From Pseudomonas sp. GD04019 (GTDB lineage Bacteria > Pseudomonadota > Gammaproteobacteria > Pseudomonadales > Pseudomonadaceae): DNA of 64,000 nucleotides. Positions 25,651-35,382 of this stretch are shown here, piece by piece; position 1 is the stretch's first letter, and every line of letters begins with the position of its first letter. A program made the position numbers and the translations under genes. The notes below the pieces were generated by a model. That model worked only from the letters and a program-made list of their open reading frames with translations, ran no database searches and was not told the DNA's origin. Where the stretch lies: assembly GCF_029837695.1 (NCBI RefSeq), contig NZ_JAOEEA010000009.1, forward strand, positions 1-64,000. Reading direction: 5' to 3'.

Positions 25651-26301
25651 ATGTTCAAGAACAGCTTCCACTCCATCGCCACCACCTGGCTGGCCGGCCT
25701 GCTCGCCCTGCTGCCGCTGGCACTGTCGCTGGCCCTGCTGGGTTGGGTGGTGAGCCTGCTGAATGGTCTGGTCGGTCCCTCCAGCATGGTCGGCAAACTG
25801 TTCGCCGAGCTCGGCCAGCCCTTCGTCAGCAGCCAGGAACTGGCCTGGCTGCTCGGCACCTTGGTGCTGCTGGTCGCGCTCTACCCGCTCGGCCTGGCCG
25901 TGCAGCTCGGCCTCAAGGGCCCGCTGAGCCGGCTGTTCCACGCCACCCTGCGGCGCATCCCGCTGATCGGCCCGTTGTATGGCATGGCCGACCGCTTCGT
26001 CGGCCTGCTCGACAAGAAGGAGGACGCCGACCTAGCGGCCATGAGCCCGGTCTGGTGTTTCTTCGGCGGCGACGGCACCGCCGTGCTGGCCCTGCTACCC
26101 AACCCGCAGCCCATCGAGATCGACGGCCGCGCCTACCACGCCATCCTGGTGCCCACCGCGCCGGTGCCGGTGGGCGGCGGCCTGCTCTACGTGCCGGTGG
26201 AATGGGTCAAGCCGGCGGAGATGGGCATGGACAGGTTCACCAGCATCTACGTCTCGATGGGCATCACACCGCCTGGGCCGAACAGGACGGCCACTGCCTG
26301 A
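25651..26301 (+). CDS. DUF502 family membrane protein
   Basis: 216 residues with two N-terminal membrane helices (WLAGLLALLPLALSLALLGW, about 13-36; LAWLLGTLVLLVALYPLGLA, about 64-90) and a cytoplasmic C-terminal domain. Family landmarks are IPLIGPLYGMADRFVGLL and the VPTAPVPVGGGLLYVPVEWV block. DUF502 proteins (also called COV-like in plants) have no settled bacterial function. The ATG at 25651 has a weak upstream signal. Its stop codon overlaps the start of the serine hydrolase gene (TGATG), so the two are probably co-translated. Confidence 0.88.
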   Translation: MFKNSFHSIATTWLAGLLALLPLALSLALLGWVVSLLNGLVGPSSMVGKLFAELGQPFVSSQELAWLLGTLVLLVALYPLGLAVQLGLKGPLSRLFHATLRRIPLIGPLYGMADRFVGLLDKKEDADLAAMSPVWCFFGGDGTAVLALLPNPQPIEIDGRAYHAILVPTAPVPVGGGLLYVPVEWVKPAEMGMDRFTSIYVSMGITPPGPNRTATA

Positions 26302-27173
26302 TGACCATGCGCGTCTCCCTGGCCCGCAATGGCTTCCTGCTGACGCCCGCTCAGACCGATGAAGCGCTGCCCTGGTGGAGCTTCGGCAAGACGGTGATCG
26401 CGGCCGCCGCCCTGTCGCTGGTGCGCGACGGCCTGCTGGAGTTGGACGAGGCAGTCGCCGAGGGCCCCTTCACCCTGCGCCAGCTGCTGCGTCACCAGGC
26501 CGGTCTGGCGGATTACGGCGAACTCACCGACTACCACGCCGCCGTCGCCCACAACGAGGAGCCCTGGCCGGTCGAGGAAATGCTGCAGCGCCTCGACGCC
26601 GGCCGCCTGCGCTACCCGCCGGGCACTGGCTGGCGTTACTCCAACGTCGGCTATCTGTACGTGACGCGGCTGATCGAGCGGGCCACCGATCTCGCACTCA
26701 GCGAGGCGCTGCAGCAGCGCGTGCTGGCGCCGCTGGGCGTGACGCAGGTGCGCCTGGCGCGCACCCGTGTCGACTGGGGCGTGGGCGCGCCGCCCGCCTA
26801 CGATCCCGCCTGGGTCTATCACGGTCTGCTGGTCGGCCCGCTGAACCAGGCGACGCTGTTGCTGGATCGTCTGCTGGGTGGCGATTTCCTGCCAGCACCA
26901 CTGTTGCAGCAGATGCAGACGCCGCATCTGCTCGGCGGCCCGCTGGCCGGCCGCCCCTGGGTCGCACCTGGCTACGGCCTGGGCCTGATGCAGGGCCCGG
27001 ACGCCAGCGGCCTGTACCTGCACGGCCATACCGGCGGCGGACCGGGTAGCGTGGTGGCGGTGTACCGCAGCGCCTCGGCGAGTTGCGCAGCCTTTCTCGA
27101 TGGCGATGACCAGGGCGCCGTCGAGGCAGAAGTACTGCGCCAGCTACGCGCCATCGAGGCTACGCACGCCTAG
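26301..27173 (+). CDS. Serine hydrolase of the beta-lactamase/DD-peptidase (class C-like) family
   Basis: 290 residues, no signal peptide. Catalytic motifs are in place: S27-F-G-K30 (SxxK), Y113-S-N115 (YxN) and HTGGGPG near residue 238 (third motif). Relatives include esterases, aminopeptidases and beta-lactamase-like enzymes, so the substrate cannot be named. The missing signal peptide argues for a cytoplasmic hydrolase rather than an antibiotic-resistance enzyme. The start at 26301 overlaps the DUF502 stop by one base. The frame is open further upstream, but that stretch lies over DUF502 coding sequence and is not protein-like. Confidence 0.85.
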   Translation: MTMRVSLARNGFLLTPAQTDEALPWWSFGKTVIAAAALSLVRDGLLELDEAVAEGPFTLRQLLRHQAGLADYGELTDYHAAVAHNEEPWPVEEMLQRLDAGRLRYPPGTGWRYSNVGYLYVTRLIERATDLALSEALQQRVLAPLGVTQVRLARTRVDWGVGAPPAYDPAWVYHGLLVGPLNQATLLLDRLLGGDFLPAPLLQQMQTPHLLGGPLAGRPWVAPGYGLGLMQGPDASGLYLHGHTGGGPGSVVAVYRSASASCAAFLDGDDQGAVEAEVLRQLRAIEATHA

Positions 27174-27256
27174 CCGGCCGAACTGCCGACGGTGGGCCGC
27201 TGTCGATGCACAACGGACTAGGCTTCAGCCCTTCCCTCACTGCTCAGGAGATTCCC

Positions 27257-28036
27257 ATGCGCGCCCTACTGACCGCTCTGCTGCTGTGTTGCAGCCCTCT
27301 CGCCCTGGCCGCCGTGCAGACCCAGGAGATTCCTTACACCAGCGCCGACGGCACGCGCCTGATCGGCTACCACGCCTGGGACGACGCCATCGAGGGCAAG
27401 CGCCCCGGGGTGATCGTGGTGCATGAATGGTGGGGCCTGAACGATTACGCCAAGCGCCGCGCCCGCGACCTCGCCGCCCTCGGCTACAGCGCCCTGGCCG
27501 TGGACATGTATGGCGAGGGCAAGCACACCGAGCATCCCAAGGACGCCGGCGCCTTCATGCAGGCGGTGATGGCCGACCCGGCCACGCCGCGCGCACGCTT
27601 CCAGGCCGGGCTGGACCTGCTCAAGGCGCAACCGCAGACCGACGCCCAGCGGATTGCCGCCATTGGCTACTGCTTCGGCGGCCGCGTGGTGCTGGACATG
27701 GCCCGCCAGGGTCTGCCGCTGGCCGCCGTGGTGAGCTTCCACGGTGCGCTGGTCACCGACACCCCTGCCACGCCCGGCAGCGTCAAGGCCAAGGTGCTGG
27801 TGGAGCATGGCGCGGCGGACAGCTTCATCACGCCGGAGCAGATCGCCGCGTTCAACGCCGAGATGGACCAGGCCGGCGCCGACTACCGCTTCGTCGAGCT
27901 GCCCGGCGCCAAGCACGGCTTCAGCAACCCTGACGCCGACGCGCACAAGGGCCATGGCCTCGATGTGGGCTATCAGAAGGAAGCCGACCAGCGTTCCTGG
28001 GCCGATATGCAGCAGTTGCTGAAACAGGTTTTCTGA
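27257..28036 (+). CDS. Dienelactone hydrolase family protein, exported
   Basis: 259-residue alpha/beta hydrolase with signal peptide (MRALLTALLLCCSPLALA). The catalytic triad is Cys-Asp-His as in dienelactone hydrolases: C139 (GYCFGG), D188 (HGAADSF) and H220 (AKHGF). The HEWWGLN motif with E57 supplies the activating glutamate. Many pseudomonads carry this exported form outside any aromatic-degradation cluster, and its substrate is unknown. The ATG at 27257 has CAGGAG seven bases upstream. No plus-strand terminator follows; the nearby terminator faces the other way. Confidence 0.9.
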   Translation: MRALLTALLLCCSPLALAAVQTQEIPYTSADGTRLIGYHAWDDAIEGKRPGVIVVHEWWGLNDYAKRRARDLAALGYSALAVDMYGEGKHTEHPKDAGAFMQAVMADPATPRARFQAGLDLLKAQPQTDAQRIAAIGYCFGGRVVLDMARQGLPLAAVVSFHGALVTDTPATPGSVKAKVLVEHGAADSFITPEQIAAFNAEMDQAGADYRFVELPGAKHGFSNPDADAHKGHGLDVGYQKEADQRSWADMQQLLKQVF

Positions 28037-28037
28037 G

Positions 28038-28071
28038 CAAAAAAAAAAACGGGAGTCCAAAAGGACTCCCG
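28038..28071 (-). terminator. Rho-independent terminator on the minus strand
   Basis: CGGGAGTCC-AAAA-GGACTCCCG (about 28050-28071), perfect 9-bp stem. The plus strand has a run of eleven A residues before the stem, so the T run follows it only on the minus strand. No annotated minus-strand gene leads into it, so it implies an orphan transcript from the right. Confidence 0.8.
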
Positions 28072-28200
28072 CACTCGATCAGTAGAGTAAAACCACGGTG
28101 GCGACACGCCTGCCGTGGCTACAACCTCACCAGCGTTCACAGGGAACGCATGGCCCATTCTTACCAAAAACAAGCGCTTGCTCTGTAGCGCTTCGTTATC
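28038..28200 (-). ncRNA. Candidate small RNA ending at the orphan terminator
   Basis: A minus-strand transcript is implied by the terminator. About 150 nt upstream are TTTACA (five of six to the -35 consensus, about 28214-28219) and, 16 bp on, TAACGA as a poor -10. The region includes hairpin-forming repeats (CCACGGCAGGCG / CGCCACCGTGG). A 40-codon frame starting MGHAFPVNAGEVVATAGVSP exists but runs through the terminator, which argues against coding. It lies between the dienelactone hydrolase and pcpS genes. The start site is a guess. Confidence 0.3.
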
Positions 28201-28251
28201 GCCGTGCAAAGAAATGTAAACGGCTGGCCCGACCACCCTGGCCACGGCAGA

Positions 28252-28980
28252 ATGCCGGCCATGACTTCACACATCCCGCCCTTCTGCCAGCTGCTGTCGC
28301 AGCCCTTGCCGCTACAGCTGCCCGGCGCACGCCTAGTGCGCGCCAGCTTCGATCCTGCGCACCTGGCGGCCGAGGACTTCCAACGCTGCGCCATCGAGCC
28401 GGTGCGCGGTGTGGCCAAGCGCCAGGGCGAATACCTGGCCGGCCGCCTGTGCGCCCGCGAGGCCCTGCGCCAGCTGTGCGGCCAAGCGCTGGTACCCGGG
28501 CGCGACGAGGACGGCGTGCCGATCTGGCCGGCTGGTATGGTCGGCTCGATCACTCACGGCGCCGGCCAAGCCGCCGCCATGGTCGCCTCGCGCCAGGATT
28601 GGCAGGGCCTGGGCCTGGACCTGGAGAAGCAGCTGAGCGCCGAACGCGCGGCCAAGCTGGCGGGCGAAATTCTCACGCCCGCGGAGATGGAACGCGCCGC
28701 CGGGCTGGACGCGGAGCGGTTCTCCCGCCTGGTCACCCTGACGTTCTCGCTCAAGGAGAGCCTGTTCAAGGCCCTCTACCCATTGGTGCTGCAGCGCTTC
28801 TACTTCCACGATGCCGAGCTGCTCGGCCATGACGATAGTGGCCACGCCGAGCTGCGTTTGCTGATCGACCTCAGTGCCGACTGGGCGGCAGGCACCAGGC
28901 TGAACGGCCGGTTCGCCGAGTTCGACGGCTACCTGCTCAGCCTGGTGGCCATCGCCGCCCACCCGGCGAGCCTGCCGTAG
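28252..28980 (+). CDS. pcpS: 4'-phosphopantetheinyl transferase PcpS
   Basis: Transfers phosphopantetheine from CoA to acyl- and peptidyl-carrier proteins; in P. aeruginosa the single PcpS serves both fatty-acid and siderophore synthesis. At 242 residues it is the same length as that protein, and its opening MPAMTSHIPPF parallels MRAMNDRLPSF, which favours the ATG at 28252 over 28261. Key residues: D123 and E125 in GLGLDLE (Mg2+ binding) and K168-E169/K173 in FSLKESLFKALYP. GSITHG and KRQGEYLAGRLCAREAL are further Sfp-family motifs. Its TAG stop lies within the first bases of a REP element. Confidence 0.93.
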   Translation: MPAMTSHIPPFCQLLSQPLPLQLPGARLVRASFDPAHLAAEDFQRCAIEPVRGVAKRQGEYLAGRLCAREALRQLCGQALVPGRDEDGVPIWPAGMVGSITHGAGQAAAMVASRQDWQGLGLDLEKQLSAERAAKLAGEILTPAEMERAAGLDAERFSRLVTLTFSLKESLFKALYPLVLQRFYFHDAELLGHDDSGHAELRLLIDLSADWAAGTRLNGRFAEFDGYLLSLVAIAAHPASLP

Positions 28981-29043
28981 CCCGGATGAAATCCGGGTGG
29001 GCCACAGCGACGAGCTGCGCTCCCGGATTGCATCCGGGCTACT
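28977..29043. repeat. REP doublet (inverted pair)
   Basis: GTAGCCCGGATGAAATCCGG (28977 onward) and CCCGGATTGCATCCGGGCTA (to 29041) face each other, each with a CCCGGAT...ATCCGGG stem. The first copy includes the pcpS stop codon. The same family recurs at 51703-51758. Confidence 0.8.
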
Positions 29044-29053
29044 CACAACACCG

Positions 29054-29338
29054 CTAGACGAACGCCTGCTCGCCGAAGCCGCGAGGCAAGCGCTGCCGGC
29101 CCGGCAGGCCGCTGAGGCGTTGCGTCCAGGCGGTCCGCCAGTCCGTGCTGGCCCGCTCGCTCTTGTCTCTGCGAGCAGCCCGGCGAGCGGCGTTACGCGC
29201 GGTGCGGCGCGCCTCGGTAAAGGCTTCCGTCTTGCGACAGTTGCGGCACTTCACCTTGGCCAGGTCGGTAGTGGAAGGCAGCTTGGTGCCGTGTGAGCCA
29301 CAGGCGAGGTGGCCGGATACCTTGTAGTGCATGACCAT
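29054..29338 (-). CDS. Small basic protein with two Cys pairs, conserved hypothetical
   Basis: 94 residues, strongly basic. The N-terminal part MVMHYKVSGHLACGSHG and the later VKCRNCRKTEAF give one Cys-x2-Cys knuckle plus an upstream CxxH, suggesting a small zinc ribbon. The middle is an Arg/Ala-rich helix (ARRTARNAARRAARR) that could bind nucleic acid. Similar short proteins seem common in pseudomonads, with no known function. GGAG stands eight bases before the ATG at 29338, which supports translation. The gene lies alone between a REP doublet and metE. Confidence 0.7.
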   Translation of the reverse strand: MVMHYKVSGHLACGSHGTKLPSTTDLAKVKCRNCRKTEAFTEARRTARNAARRAARRDKSERASTDWRTAWTQRLSGLPGRQRLPRGFGEQAFV

Positions 29339-29546
29339 CGGGGCATCTCCTGCATTCGGGCGCGCCGGCCCGATCGACCGACGCGGTATCCCTGCAGGAA
29401 TTCCGACTCCCGCAGCGCCGCTGCGGTTCAGGCTGAATACCCGAATTTCCTGGGCTGCAGCTCATCCATCCATGGGTGATGGCGCAAAAACGCCAAGGCG
29501 GGGCGCGGCACCTGCGTGCCCCGCCCCGCCTGTTCAGCGGTCTGGA

Positions 29547-31868
29547 TCAGGCCAGTTCGGCACGCAGCTGGCGCGCCGCCGCCACCATGTTCACCAGCGC
29601 CGCCTCGGTCTCCGCCCAGCCACGGGTCTTCAGGCCGCAGTCCGGGTTGACCCACAGGCGCTCGGCCGGCACGCGCTGGGCGGCCTTGCGCATCAGGCGG
29701 ACCATCTCGGCGCTGTCCGGCACGCGTGGCGAGTGGATGTCGTACACGCCCGGGCCGATCTCGTTGGGGTACTCGAAGCGCTCGAAGGCATCCAGCAGCT
29801 CCATGTCCGAACGTGAGGTCTCGATGGTGATCACGTCGGCGTCCATGGCCGCGATGGACTCGATCACGTCGTTGAACTCGCTGTAGCACATGTGGGTGTG
29901 GATCTGGGTTTCATCACGCACGCCGCTGGCCGTCAGGCGGAACGCCTCGGTGGCCCACTCCAGGTAGCCCTGCCACTGCGCGCGGCGCAGCGGCAGGCCC
30001 TCCCGGAAGGCAGCCTCGTCGATCTGGATGACCTTGATGCCAGCGGCTTCCAGGTCCACCACCTCGTCGCGGATGGCCAGGGCCAGCTGGCGCGCCTGCT
30101 GCTCGCGGGAGATATCGTCACGCGGGAAGGACCACATCAGCATGGTCACCGGGCCGGTCAGCATGCCCTTCATCACCTTGTCGGTGCAGCGCTGGGCGTA
30201 CTCGATCCAGGACACCGTCATCGGCTGCGGACGCGACAGGTCGCCATAGATCAGCGCCGGTTTCACGCAGCGCGAGCCGTAGCTCTGCACCCAGCCGAAA
30301 CGGGTGAAGGCGTAGCCGTCGAGCTGCTCGGCGAAATACTCGACCATATCGTTGCGTTCCGCTTCCCCATGCACCAGCACGTCCAGGCCCAGCTGCTCCT
30401 GGATGCTCACCGCGTGGCGAATCTCGCTGTGCATGGCCTCGGTGTATTCGGCGGCGGACAGCTTGCCGGCCTTGAACGACTGGCGCGCCAGGCGGATCGC
30501 CGAGGTCTGCGGGAAGGAGCCGATGGTGGTGGTGGGGAACGGCGGCAGATCGAGCAGCGCGCGCTGCTTGGCGATGCGCTCGGCGAAGGGCGACTGACGC
30601 TGGCTGTCGGCGGCGCTGATAGCCGCCAGACGAGCCTGCACCGCCGGCTTGTGGATACGCGGCGACTGCGCACGGCTGGCCTGCACTTTGCAGCTCTCGG
30701 CCAGCCCGGCCTGCACCTCGGCGGCCTGTGGCTCACGCAGGGCCTGGGCCAGCACGGCGACCTCCTGGCACTTCTGCACGGCGAAGGCCAGCCAGCTCTT
30801 CAGTTCTGCATCCAGCTTGTCTTCGCGGGCCAGGTCGACCGGGCAGTGCAGCAGCGAGCAGCTCGGCGCCACCCACAGACGCGAGCCCAGGCGCTCATGG
30901 GCCTGCTGCAGCACCTCCAGCGCGCCCTGCAGATCAGTGCGCCAGATGTTGCGGCCGTTGACCACGCCCAGCGACAGCACCTTGTAGGACGGTAGGCGAT
31001 CTAGGATGGCCGGAAACTGCTCCGGCGCGCGCACCAGGTCGATATGCAGGCCATCCACCGGCAGGCTGGCGGCCAGGCCAAGATTGTCTTCCAGGCCGGC
31101 GAAGTAGGTGGCGATCAGTTTCTTGCCCGGCTCTTTCTGCAGCAGGTTGTAGGCGCGCTCGAAGGCGTTCTTCCAGTCCTGCGGCAGGTCGAGGGCGAGG
31201 ATCGGCTCGTCGATCTGCACCCACTCGATGCCCTGGGTGGCCAGGCGCTGGAGGATCTCGCCGTACACCGGCAGCAGGCGTTCGAGCAGGTCGAGGCGAT
31301 TGAAGTCGCTGCCCTTTTCCTTGCCCAGCCAAAGGTAGGTCAGCGGGCCGATCAGCACCGGCTTGAGGTTGTGGCCCAGGGCCTTGCCCTCTTCCACTTC
31401 CTCGAACAGCTGCTCCCAGCTCAGGCTGAACTGCTGGTCAGCGCTGAACTCGGGGACCAGGTAGTGGTAGTTGGTGTCGAACCACTTGGTTAGCTCTTGT
31501 GCGAGAAGGGGCTGCGCATGGGCGCCACCACAACAGGTGTTGTGGCTGCTCTTGTTTCCAGAAACCCCACGCGCCATGCCGAACAGGGTCTCCAGGGTCG
31601 GCTTGCCGCCATGGACATTGAAACGCTCGGGAATCACGCCGAAGGTCAGCGAGTGGGTCAACACCTGGTCGTACCAGGCGAAGTCGCCGACCGGCAGCAG
31701 CTCGATGCCGGCGTCCTTCTGCAACTGCCAATGGGCGGCACGCAGCTCGCGGCCCACGGCGCGCAGGCCGGCTTCGTCCAGCTCGCCTTTCCAGAATGCT
31801 TCCTGGGCTTTCTTCAGTTCGCGGTCGCGGCCGATGCGCGGAAAGCCGAGGTTGTGTGCCAATGCCAT
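29547..31868 (-). CDS. metE: Cobalamin-independent methionine synthase MetE
   Basis: Transfers a methyl group from methyltetrahydrofolate-polyglutamate to homocysteine. The 773-residue product has the duplicated TIM-barrel architecture: N-terminal half from [21 protein letters not shown]-terminal catalytic half from [15 protein letters not shown]. Zinc ligands are visible as H659 and C661 (THMCYSEF) and C744 ([10 protein letters not shown]), with the [13 protein letters not shown] glutamate. It is slightly longer than E. coli MetE (753), partly through an insertion around [20 protein letters not shown]. The ATG at 31868 has GGAGATAGACAG upstream. It is divergent from metR, the expected activator. 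Confidence 0.97.
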   Translation of the reverse strand: MALAHNLGFPRIGRDRELKKAQEAFWKGELDEAGLRAVGRELRAAHWQLQKDAGIELLPVGDFAWYDQVLTHSLTFGVIPERFNVHGGKPTLETLFGMARGVSGNKSSHNTCCGGAHAQPLLAQELTKWFDTNYHYLVPEFSADQQFSLSWEQLFEEVEEGKALGHNLKPVLIGPLTYLWLGKEKGSDFNRLDLLERLLPVYGEILQRLATQGIEWVQIDEPILALDLPQDWKNAFERAYNLLQKEPGKKLIATYFAGLEDNLGLAASLPVDGLHIDLVRAPEQFPAILDRLPSYKVLSLGVVNGRNIWRTDLQGALEVLQQAHERLGSRLWVAPSCSLLHCPVDLAREDKLDAELKSWLAFAVQKCQEVAVLAQALREPQAAEVQAGLAESCKVQASRAQSPRIHKPAVQARLAAISAADSQRQSPFAERIAKQRALLDLPPFPTTTIGSFPQTSAIRLARQSFKAGKLSAAEYTEAMHSEIRHAVSIQEQLGLDVLVHGEAERNDMVEYFAEQLDGYAFTRFGWVQSYGSRCVKPALIYGDLSRPQPMTVSWIEYAQRCTDKVMKGMLTGPVTMLMWSFPRDDISREQQARQLALAIRDEVVDLEAAGIKVIQIDEAAFREGLPLRRAQWQGYLEWATEAFRLTASGVRDETQIHTHMCYSEFNDVIESIAAMDADVITIETSRSDMELLDAFERFEYPNEIGPGVYDIHSPRVPDSAEMVRLMRKAAQRVPAERLWVNPDCGLKTRGWAETEAALVNMVAAARQLRAELA

Positions 31869-31922
31869 CTGTCTATCTCCAGTGTTCGTGAATGGCGCAC
31901 ATTCTCGACAGCGGGCAATGCA

Positions 31923-31954
31923 TGAGACAAACTCAACATATTCGTGATGATCAC
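31923..31954. promoter_or_regulatory. Palindromes in the metE-metR intergenic region (putative MetR sites)
   Basis: TGAGACAAACTCA (31923-31935) has the TGAR-N5-YTCA shape of MetR operators (TGAA-N5-TTCA), and GTGATGATCAC (31944-31954) is a second perfect palindrome. Only 111 bp separate the two divergent start codons, so both promoters must overlap these sites. Confidence 0.45.
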
Positions 31955-31979
31955 AAGTTTCATTCATTGAGATTCGCTC

Positions 31980-32900
31980 ATGTTGGAATTGCGCCACCTC
32001 AAGACCCTGCACGCACTGCGCGAAACCGACAGCTTGGTAGAGGCCGCCGAGCGCCTGCACCTGACCCAGTCGGCCTTGTCGCACCAGTTCAAGGAGCTGG
32101 AGGAGCGTTTGGGCATGCAGCTGTTCGTGCGCAAGACCAAGCCGGTGCGCTTCACCAGCGCCGGCCTGCGCCTGCTGCAGCTGGCCGACAGCCTGTTGCC
32201 GCAGCTGCGTGCGGCGGAGCGCGACATGGCGCGCCTGGCCGGCGGCACCGCAGGCCGCCTGCATATGGCCATCGAATGCCACAGCTGCTTCCAGTGGCTG
32301 ATGCCGACCATCGACCAGTTCCGTGACGCCTGGCCGGAGGTGGAGCTGGACCTGGCCTCGGGCTTCTCCTTCGCCCCGCTGCCGGCCCTGGCCCGTGGCG
32401 ACCTGGACCTGGTGGTGACCTCCGACCCGGTGGACCTGCCCGGCATCACCTATGTGCCGCTGTTCACCTACGAGGCGCTGCTGGCGGTAGCCAACCAGCA
32501 CGCGCTGGCCAGCCGCTCCTACATCGTCGCCGAGGACCTGGAGAAGGAAACCCTGATCACCTATCCGGTGGAGCGCGACCGCCTGGACATCTTCACCCGC
32601 TTCCTCGAACCAGCCGACGTGGAGCCGGCCCAGGTGCGCACCTCGGAGCTGACGGTGATGATGATGCAGCTGGTGGCCAGCGGCCGCGGCGTGTGCAGCC
32701 TGCCCAACTGGGCGCTGCACGAATACAGCTCGCGCGGCTACGTCACCGCCAAGCGCCTGGGCGAGCGCGGCCTTTTCGCCACCCTGCAGGCCGGCATCCG
32801 CAGCGACATGCTCGATGCGCCCTTCATGCGCGACTTCCTGCTGACCGCCAAGGACACCTCCTTCGCCACCCTGGCCGGAGTCAGCGCCGCGCGCGGTTGA
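31980..32900 (+). CDS. metR: LysR-family transcriptional regulator MetR
   Basis: 306 residues. N-terminal LysR helix-turn-helix ([40 protein letters not shown]), then a periplasmic-binding-like co-inducer domain from about 90, with [13 protein letters not shown], the MetR signature strand that contacts homocysteine. It is close in length to E. coli MetR (317). It is divergent from metE, the classic arrangement in which MetR with homocysteine activates metE and represses itself. The ATG at 31980 has GAGATTCGCTC before it, a modest site. Confidence 0.95.
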   Translation: MLELRHLKTLHALRETDSLVEAAERLHLTQSALSHQFKELEERLGMQLFVRKTKPVRFTSAGLRLLQLADSLLPQLRAAERDMARLAGGTAGRLHMAIECHSCFQWLMPTIDQFRDAWPEVELDLASGFSFAPLPALARGDLDLVVTSDPVDLPGITYVPLFTYEALLAVANQHALASRSYIVAEDLEKETLITYPVERDRLDIFTRFLEPADVEPAQVRTSELTVMMMQLVASGRGVCSLPNWALHEYSSRGYVTAKRLGERGLFATLQAGIRSDMLDAPFMRDFLLTAKDTSFATLAGVSAARG

Positions 32901-32967
32901 AGCGAGGCGGCAAGACGGCGCCGCGGACGCTACCCTTGCCTGGCCAGACCAGTCATAAGGAAGCTCC

Positions 32968-34584
32968 ATGAGCCTGTCGCTGCTGAACCGCTATGCCTTC
33001 TTCGCGTTCTGCGTGCTGTTCACCCTGCTCAGCCTGCCCTTCGTCGGTGCCCATGAGTGGCTGTGGGCGCTGACCCTGCTCGGCGGCGTGCTCAGCCTGG
33101 TCGGCATCAACGACCTGCTGCAGACACGCCAGGCGGTGCGGCGCAACTACCCGATCCTCGGCAACATCCGCTACCTGGTGGAGAGCATCCGCCCGGAGAT
33201 CCGCCAGTACCTGCTGGAGGCCGACGGCGACAAGCTGCCGTTCTCCCGCGCGCAACGCTCGCTGGTGTACGCGCGGGCCAAGAACGAGGGCGCCGACAAG
33301 CCTTTCGGCACCCTGAGCGACGTGTACCAGAGCGGCTTCGAATTCATCGGCCACTCCATGCTGCCGGCCGATCACGGCGACCCCGCCACCTTCCGCGTCA
33401 CCATCGGCGGGCCGCAGTGCCGCCAGCCCTACTCGGCCTCGGTGTTCAACATCTCGGCGATGAGCTTCGGCTCGCTCAGCGCCAACGCCATCCGCGCGCT
33501 CAACCAGGGCGCCCAGCTCGGCGGCTTCTACCACGACACCGGCGAAGGCAGCATCAGCCCCTACCACCGCGAACATGGCGGCGACCTGGTGTGGGAGCTG
33601 GGCAGCGGCTACTTCGGCTGCCGTGGCGAGGACGGCCGCTTCGACCCCGCGCGCTTCGCCGAACAGGCCGCCAGCGCACAGGTGAAGATGATCGAGATCA
33701 AGCTTTCGCAAGGCGCCAAGCCGGGCCACGGCGGCATCCTGCCCAAGCACAAGGTGACCGAGGAAATCTCCCTGACCCGTGGCGTGCCCATGGGCGTGGA
33801 CTGCATCTCGCCGTCCCGCCACAGCGCCTTCGCCACGCCCGTCGGGCTGCTGCAATTCATCGCGCAGCTACGTGAGCTGTCTGGCGGCAAGCCGGTCGGC
33901 TTCAAGCTGTGCCTGGGCCACCCGTGGGAATTCATGGGCATCGCCAAGGCCATGCTGCAGACCGGCATCCTGCCCGACTTCATCGTCATCGACGGCAAGG
34001 AGGGCGGCACCGGCGCCGCGCCGCTGGAATTCACCGACCATATCGGCGTGCCGCTGCGCGAGGGCCTGCTGTTCGTCCACAACACCCTGGTCGGCATCAA
34101 CCTGCGCGACAAGATCCGCCTCGGCGCCAGCGGCAAGATCGTCAGCGCCTTCGACATCGCCAGCGTCATGGCCCTGGGCGCCGACTGGGCCAACTCGGCG
34201 CGCGGCTTCATGTTCGCCATCGGCTGCATCCAGAGCCAGTCCTGCCACACCAACAAGTGCCCGACCGGCGTGGCCACCCAGGACCGCCTGCGCCAGCGCG
34301 CCCTGGTGGTGCCGGACAAGGCCCAGCGGGTGTACAACTTCCACCGCAACACCATGAAGGGCCTGGCCGAGATGATCGCCGCGGCCGGCCTCAGCCATCC
34401 CTCGCAGATCGAGGCCAAGCACCTGGTGCGGCGCATGTCGGCCAGCGAGATCAAGCTGTACTCGCAGCTGCACGTATTCCTCAAGCCCGGCGAGCTGCTC
34501 GATGGGCGCATCGACGGCGAGTTCTACCGCCGTATGTGGGCCATGGCACGGGCCGACAGCTTCGAGCCGAGCGCGACTTCGTAG
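32968..34584 (+). CDS. FMN-binding glutamate synthase-family protein, membrane-anchored
   Basis: 538 residues: two N-terminal membrane helices (about 5-50, ending before [20 protein letters not shown]), then a GltB-like FMN barrel with [32 protein letters not shown] and [13 protein letters not shown]. The cysteines C420, C426 and C431 ([16 protein letters not shown]) match the 3Fe-4S cluster ligands of glutamate synthase. There is no amidotransferase domain, so it is not a full glutamate synthase; the physiological reaction of this family is unknown. AAGGAAGCTCC precedes the ATG. It follows metR by 67 bp on the same strand but need not share its function. Confidence 0.9.
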   Translation: MSLSLLNRYAFFAFCVLFTLLSLPFVGAHEWLWALTLLGGVLSLVGINDLLQTRQAVRRNYPILGNIRYLVESIRPEIRQYLLEADGDKLPFSRAQRSLVYARAKNEGADKPFGTLSDVYQSGFEFIGHSMLPADHGDPATFRVTIGGPQCRQPYSASVFNISAMSFGSLSANAIRALNQGAQLGGFYHDTGEGSISPYHREHGGDLVWELGSGYFGCRGEDGRFDPARFAEQAASAQVKMIEIKLSQGAKPGHGGILPKHKVTEEISLTRGVPMGVDCISPSRHSAFATPVGLLQFIAQLRELSGGKPVGFKLCLGHPWEFMGIAKAMLQTGILPDFIVIDGKEGGTGAAPLEFTDHIGVPLREGLLFVHNTLVGINLRDKIRLGASGKIVSAFDIASVMALGADWANSARGFMFAIGCIQSQSCHTNKCPTGVATQDRLRQRALVVPDKAQRVYNFHRNTMKGLAEMIAAAGLSHPSQIEAKHLVRRMSASEIKLYSQLHVFLKPGELLDGRIDGEFYRRMWAMARADSFEPSATS

Positions 34585-34638
34585 TCAGCTGACGGTTCAT
34601 TACACTGCGGCTTTTCTTCCCGCGAAAGGCCGCCGCCC

Positions 34639-35379
34639 ATGCGTACCCTGTACCAGTTCCCGATCTCCCATTACTGCGAGAAGACCCGCTGGCACCTGGA
34701 CCACAAGGGCCTCGACTACCGGGTGGACAACCTCTTCCCCGGCTTCCATCGCCTGCAGAGCAAGCGCCTGGCCGGCATCGTCACCCTGCCGATCCTGCGC
34801 GACGGCGAGCAGGTGGTGGGCGACTCCACCGCCATCGCCCTGCACCTGGAGCAGCGCTACCCCGAGCGGCCGCTGCTGCCGCAGGATGCCGAGCAGCGCG
34901 CACAGATTCTGGAGCTGGAAGAACGCTTCGACCGCCTGGGCGTACACGTGCGTCGCTGGCTGTACGGCCAGATCGAAGACTGGAGCACGGTGATGCACGC
35001 CATGCTCAAGGTCTATCGGCCCTGGTTCGGCCTGCGCGACCTGATGAAGCCGCTGCTGATCGACGGCGTGAAGAAGCTCTACGGCATCCGCCCGGACCGG
35101 GTGGCCAAGTCCCGCGAGGAGTTGCTGGCCGGCCTCGACCTGATCGAGCAACTCACCGGCGGCGACCCGGCGCGCTACCTGGTCGGCGACCAGCTGAGCC
35201 TGGCCGATGTGGCCGCTGCCGCGCTGTACGGCCCGCTGTTCACTCCGGCCGGCACGCCCTGGGAGCACATCGCCGGCCATGGCCAGGAGACCCAGGCATT
35301 CCTCGACCAGCTGTTCGCCCGCCCGGCCGGGCAATGGGTGCTGCGCCGCTACGCCGAAGATCGCCAGCGCCGCGCCTGA
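34639..35379 (+). CDS. Glutathione S-transferase family protein
   Basis: 246 residues. The N-terminal thioredoxin-like domain (about 1-75) begins MRTLYQFPISHYCEKTRWHL, with the SHYCEK catalytic turn and glutathione-contact motifs VTLPILRDGEQVVGDSTAIA. An all-helical C-terminal domain (about 90-240) includes YLVGDQLSLADVAAAALYGP, the N-capping motif of GST helix 6. The Cys in the catalytic turn hints at an Omega/Beta-type or thiol-transferase activity, but class and substrate are open. The ribosome site is weak (AAAGG far upstream). The stop codon is 3 bp from the end of the convergent VOC gene. Confidence 0.88.
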   Translation: MRTLYQFPISHYCEKTRWHLDHKGLDYRVDNLFPGFHRLQSKRLAGIVTLPILRDGEQVVGDSTAIALHLEQRYPERPLLPQDAEQRAQILELEERFDRLGVHVRRWLYGQIEDWSTVMHAMLKVYRPWFGLRDLMKPLLIDGVKKLYGIRPDRVAKSREELLAGLDLIEQLTGGDPARYLVGDQLSLADVAAAALYGPLFTPAGTPWEHIAGHGQETQAFLDQLFARPAGQWVLRRYAEDRQRRA

Positions 35380-35382
35380 GAT

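Noticed and set aside
31869..31979. Riboswitch upstream of metE
   Set aside because: The gap to metR is only 111 bp, has no cobalamin or SAM riboswitch core, and carries MetR-like palindromes that explain control.
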